The notes under the pieces are model-generated. The model was not told the origin of the DNA and made no database searches. It saw only the letters and a program-made list of their open reading frames with translations. A stretch of DNA of 5,466 bases, from NCBI GenBank assembly GCA_014728425.1, contig WJLO01000123.1:1-5466 (forward strand), written 5' to 3'. A program made the position numbers and the translations under genes. Below, one piece after another: positions 5,160-5,466 of this stretch (the first letter of the stretch is position 1; the number at the start of each line of letters is the position of its first letter). This stretch comes from Minisyncoccota bacterium. Lineage in GTDB: Bacteria > Patescibacteriota > Microgenomatia > UBA1400 > PJMF01.

Positions 5160-5466
5160 ATGAAAATCAAAAAGGCAATCATTACTTCTGCTGGCTTTGG
5201 TACTCGGTTTTTACCAATCACCAAAACCATTCAAAAGGAAATGCTGCCAATATTAAACCGTCCAGTAATTGATTATATTGTAGAAGACTGCATCAAGGCC
5301 GGTATTAAAGAAATCATCTTTGTAGTTAATGAGCATAATAAACAAGTTTTACATTTTTACCAAGAAAACCAACGCTTGTGTCAACATCTAAAAAAAACAA
5401 GTAAACTTGTTAAGCATCAACGCCTACAAAAATTGCACCAAAAAGCCAAGTTCCGTTTTATTAGAC
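5160..5466 (+). CDS. galU: UTP-glucose-1-phosphate uridylyltransferase (3' partial)
   Basis: GalU makes UDP-glucose from UTP and glucose 1-phosphate in the cytoplasm, supplying envelope glycan synthesis. The N-terminal 102 residues are present and the gene continues past the window. The protein begins MKIKKAIITSAGFGTRFLP, the nucleotide-binding GxGTRxLP loop of the nucleotidyltransferase fold. It is followed by TKTIQKEMLPILNRP, with the KEMLP signature and K26 as the expected catalytic lysine, and DYIVEDCIKAGIKEIIFVVN as the next strand-helix-strand unit. The following Lys- and Gln-rich segment (about 62-98), ending KFRFIR, fits the GalU region before its VRQ motif and distinguishes it from RmlA/GlmU types. 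The ATG at 5160 is the only start: upstream in frame there is a TAA at 5136 and no other start codon. A good promoter lies directly upstream. No other gene on this strand overlaps it, so galU starts a new transcription unit. Confidence 0.88.
   Translation, partial: MKIKKAIITSAGFGTRFLPITKTIQKEMLPILNRPVIDYIVEDCIKAGIKEIIFVVNEHNKQVLHFYQENQRLCQHLKKTSKLVKHQRLQKLHQKAKFRFIR

Noticed and set aside
1..5466. CRISPR arrays, insertion sequences, long direct repeats or integrase sites.
   Set aside because: No regularly spaced repeats, transposase motifs or terminal inverted repeats with target duplications were seen anywhere in the window.

Overview
The window reads as a stretch of bacterial chromosome with AT-rich, compact genes, most consistent with a member of the Candidate Phyla Radiation (Patescibacteria), perhaps the Microgenomates side. 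This placement is an inference. It rests on overlapping genes, weak or absent Shine-Dalgarno sites, a WecA-like transferase in which several catalytic motifs are rewritten, a lone UbiA-type phosphoribosyl transferase, and a small membrane protein of a type I recall from such genomes. All reading frames are consistent with the standard bacterial code. No gene here stops at TGA and none reads through TGA.

Layout. Bases 1-2979 (+) hold three chained membrane-protein genes: a 5'-truncated GT-C fold (GT39/PMT-like) glycosyltransferase, a 117-residue three-helix membrane protein of unknown function, and a MraY/WecA-family polyprenyl-phosphate sugar-1-phosphate transferase. The junctions overlap by 1 and 16 bases, so they look like one translationally coupled operon. 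After a gap of about 185 bases comes a UbiA-family decaprenyl-phosphate phosphoribosyltransferase homologue (+, ending at 4128). It collides tail to tail, with 27 bases of overlap, with a Maf-type nucleotide pyrophosphatase gene on the minus strand (4102-4704). Bases 4705-5159 carry no convincing protein gene. At 5160 a galU gene (UTP-glucose-1-phosphate uridylyltransferase) begins on the plus strand and leaves the window after 102 codons.

The 4705-5159 interval is the least ordinary part. It has a GC-rich core (about 56% by hand count at 4851-4920) in otherwise roughly 38% GC DNA, several mutually compatible Watson-Crick helices, a plausible minus-strand promoter at 5134-5106, and a hairpin with a T-rich tail at 4768-4739. 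Together these suggest an unassigned structured RNA of about 360 nt on the minus strand, set between divergently oriented galU and maf. I could not match it to tmRNA, RNase P RNA, SRP RNA or a riboswitch class by eye. Both flanking protein genes have promoter-like -10 boxes only 9-13 bases from their ATG, so their transcripts would be nearly leaderless.

Functionally, the protein genes converge on cell-surface glycan assembly. galU makes UDP-glucose. The WecA-like and UbiA-like enzymes load sugar phosphate or phosphoribose onto a polyprenyl phosphate carrier. The GT39-like protein would use polyprenyl-linked sugars outside the membrane. Maf is a nucleotide-hygiene enzyme that is a neighbour rather than an obvious partner.
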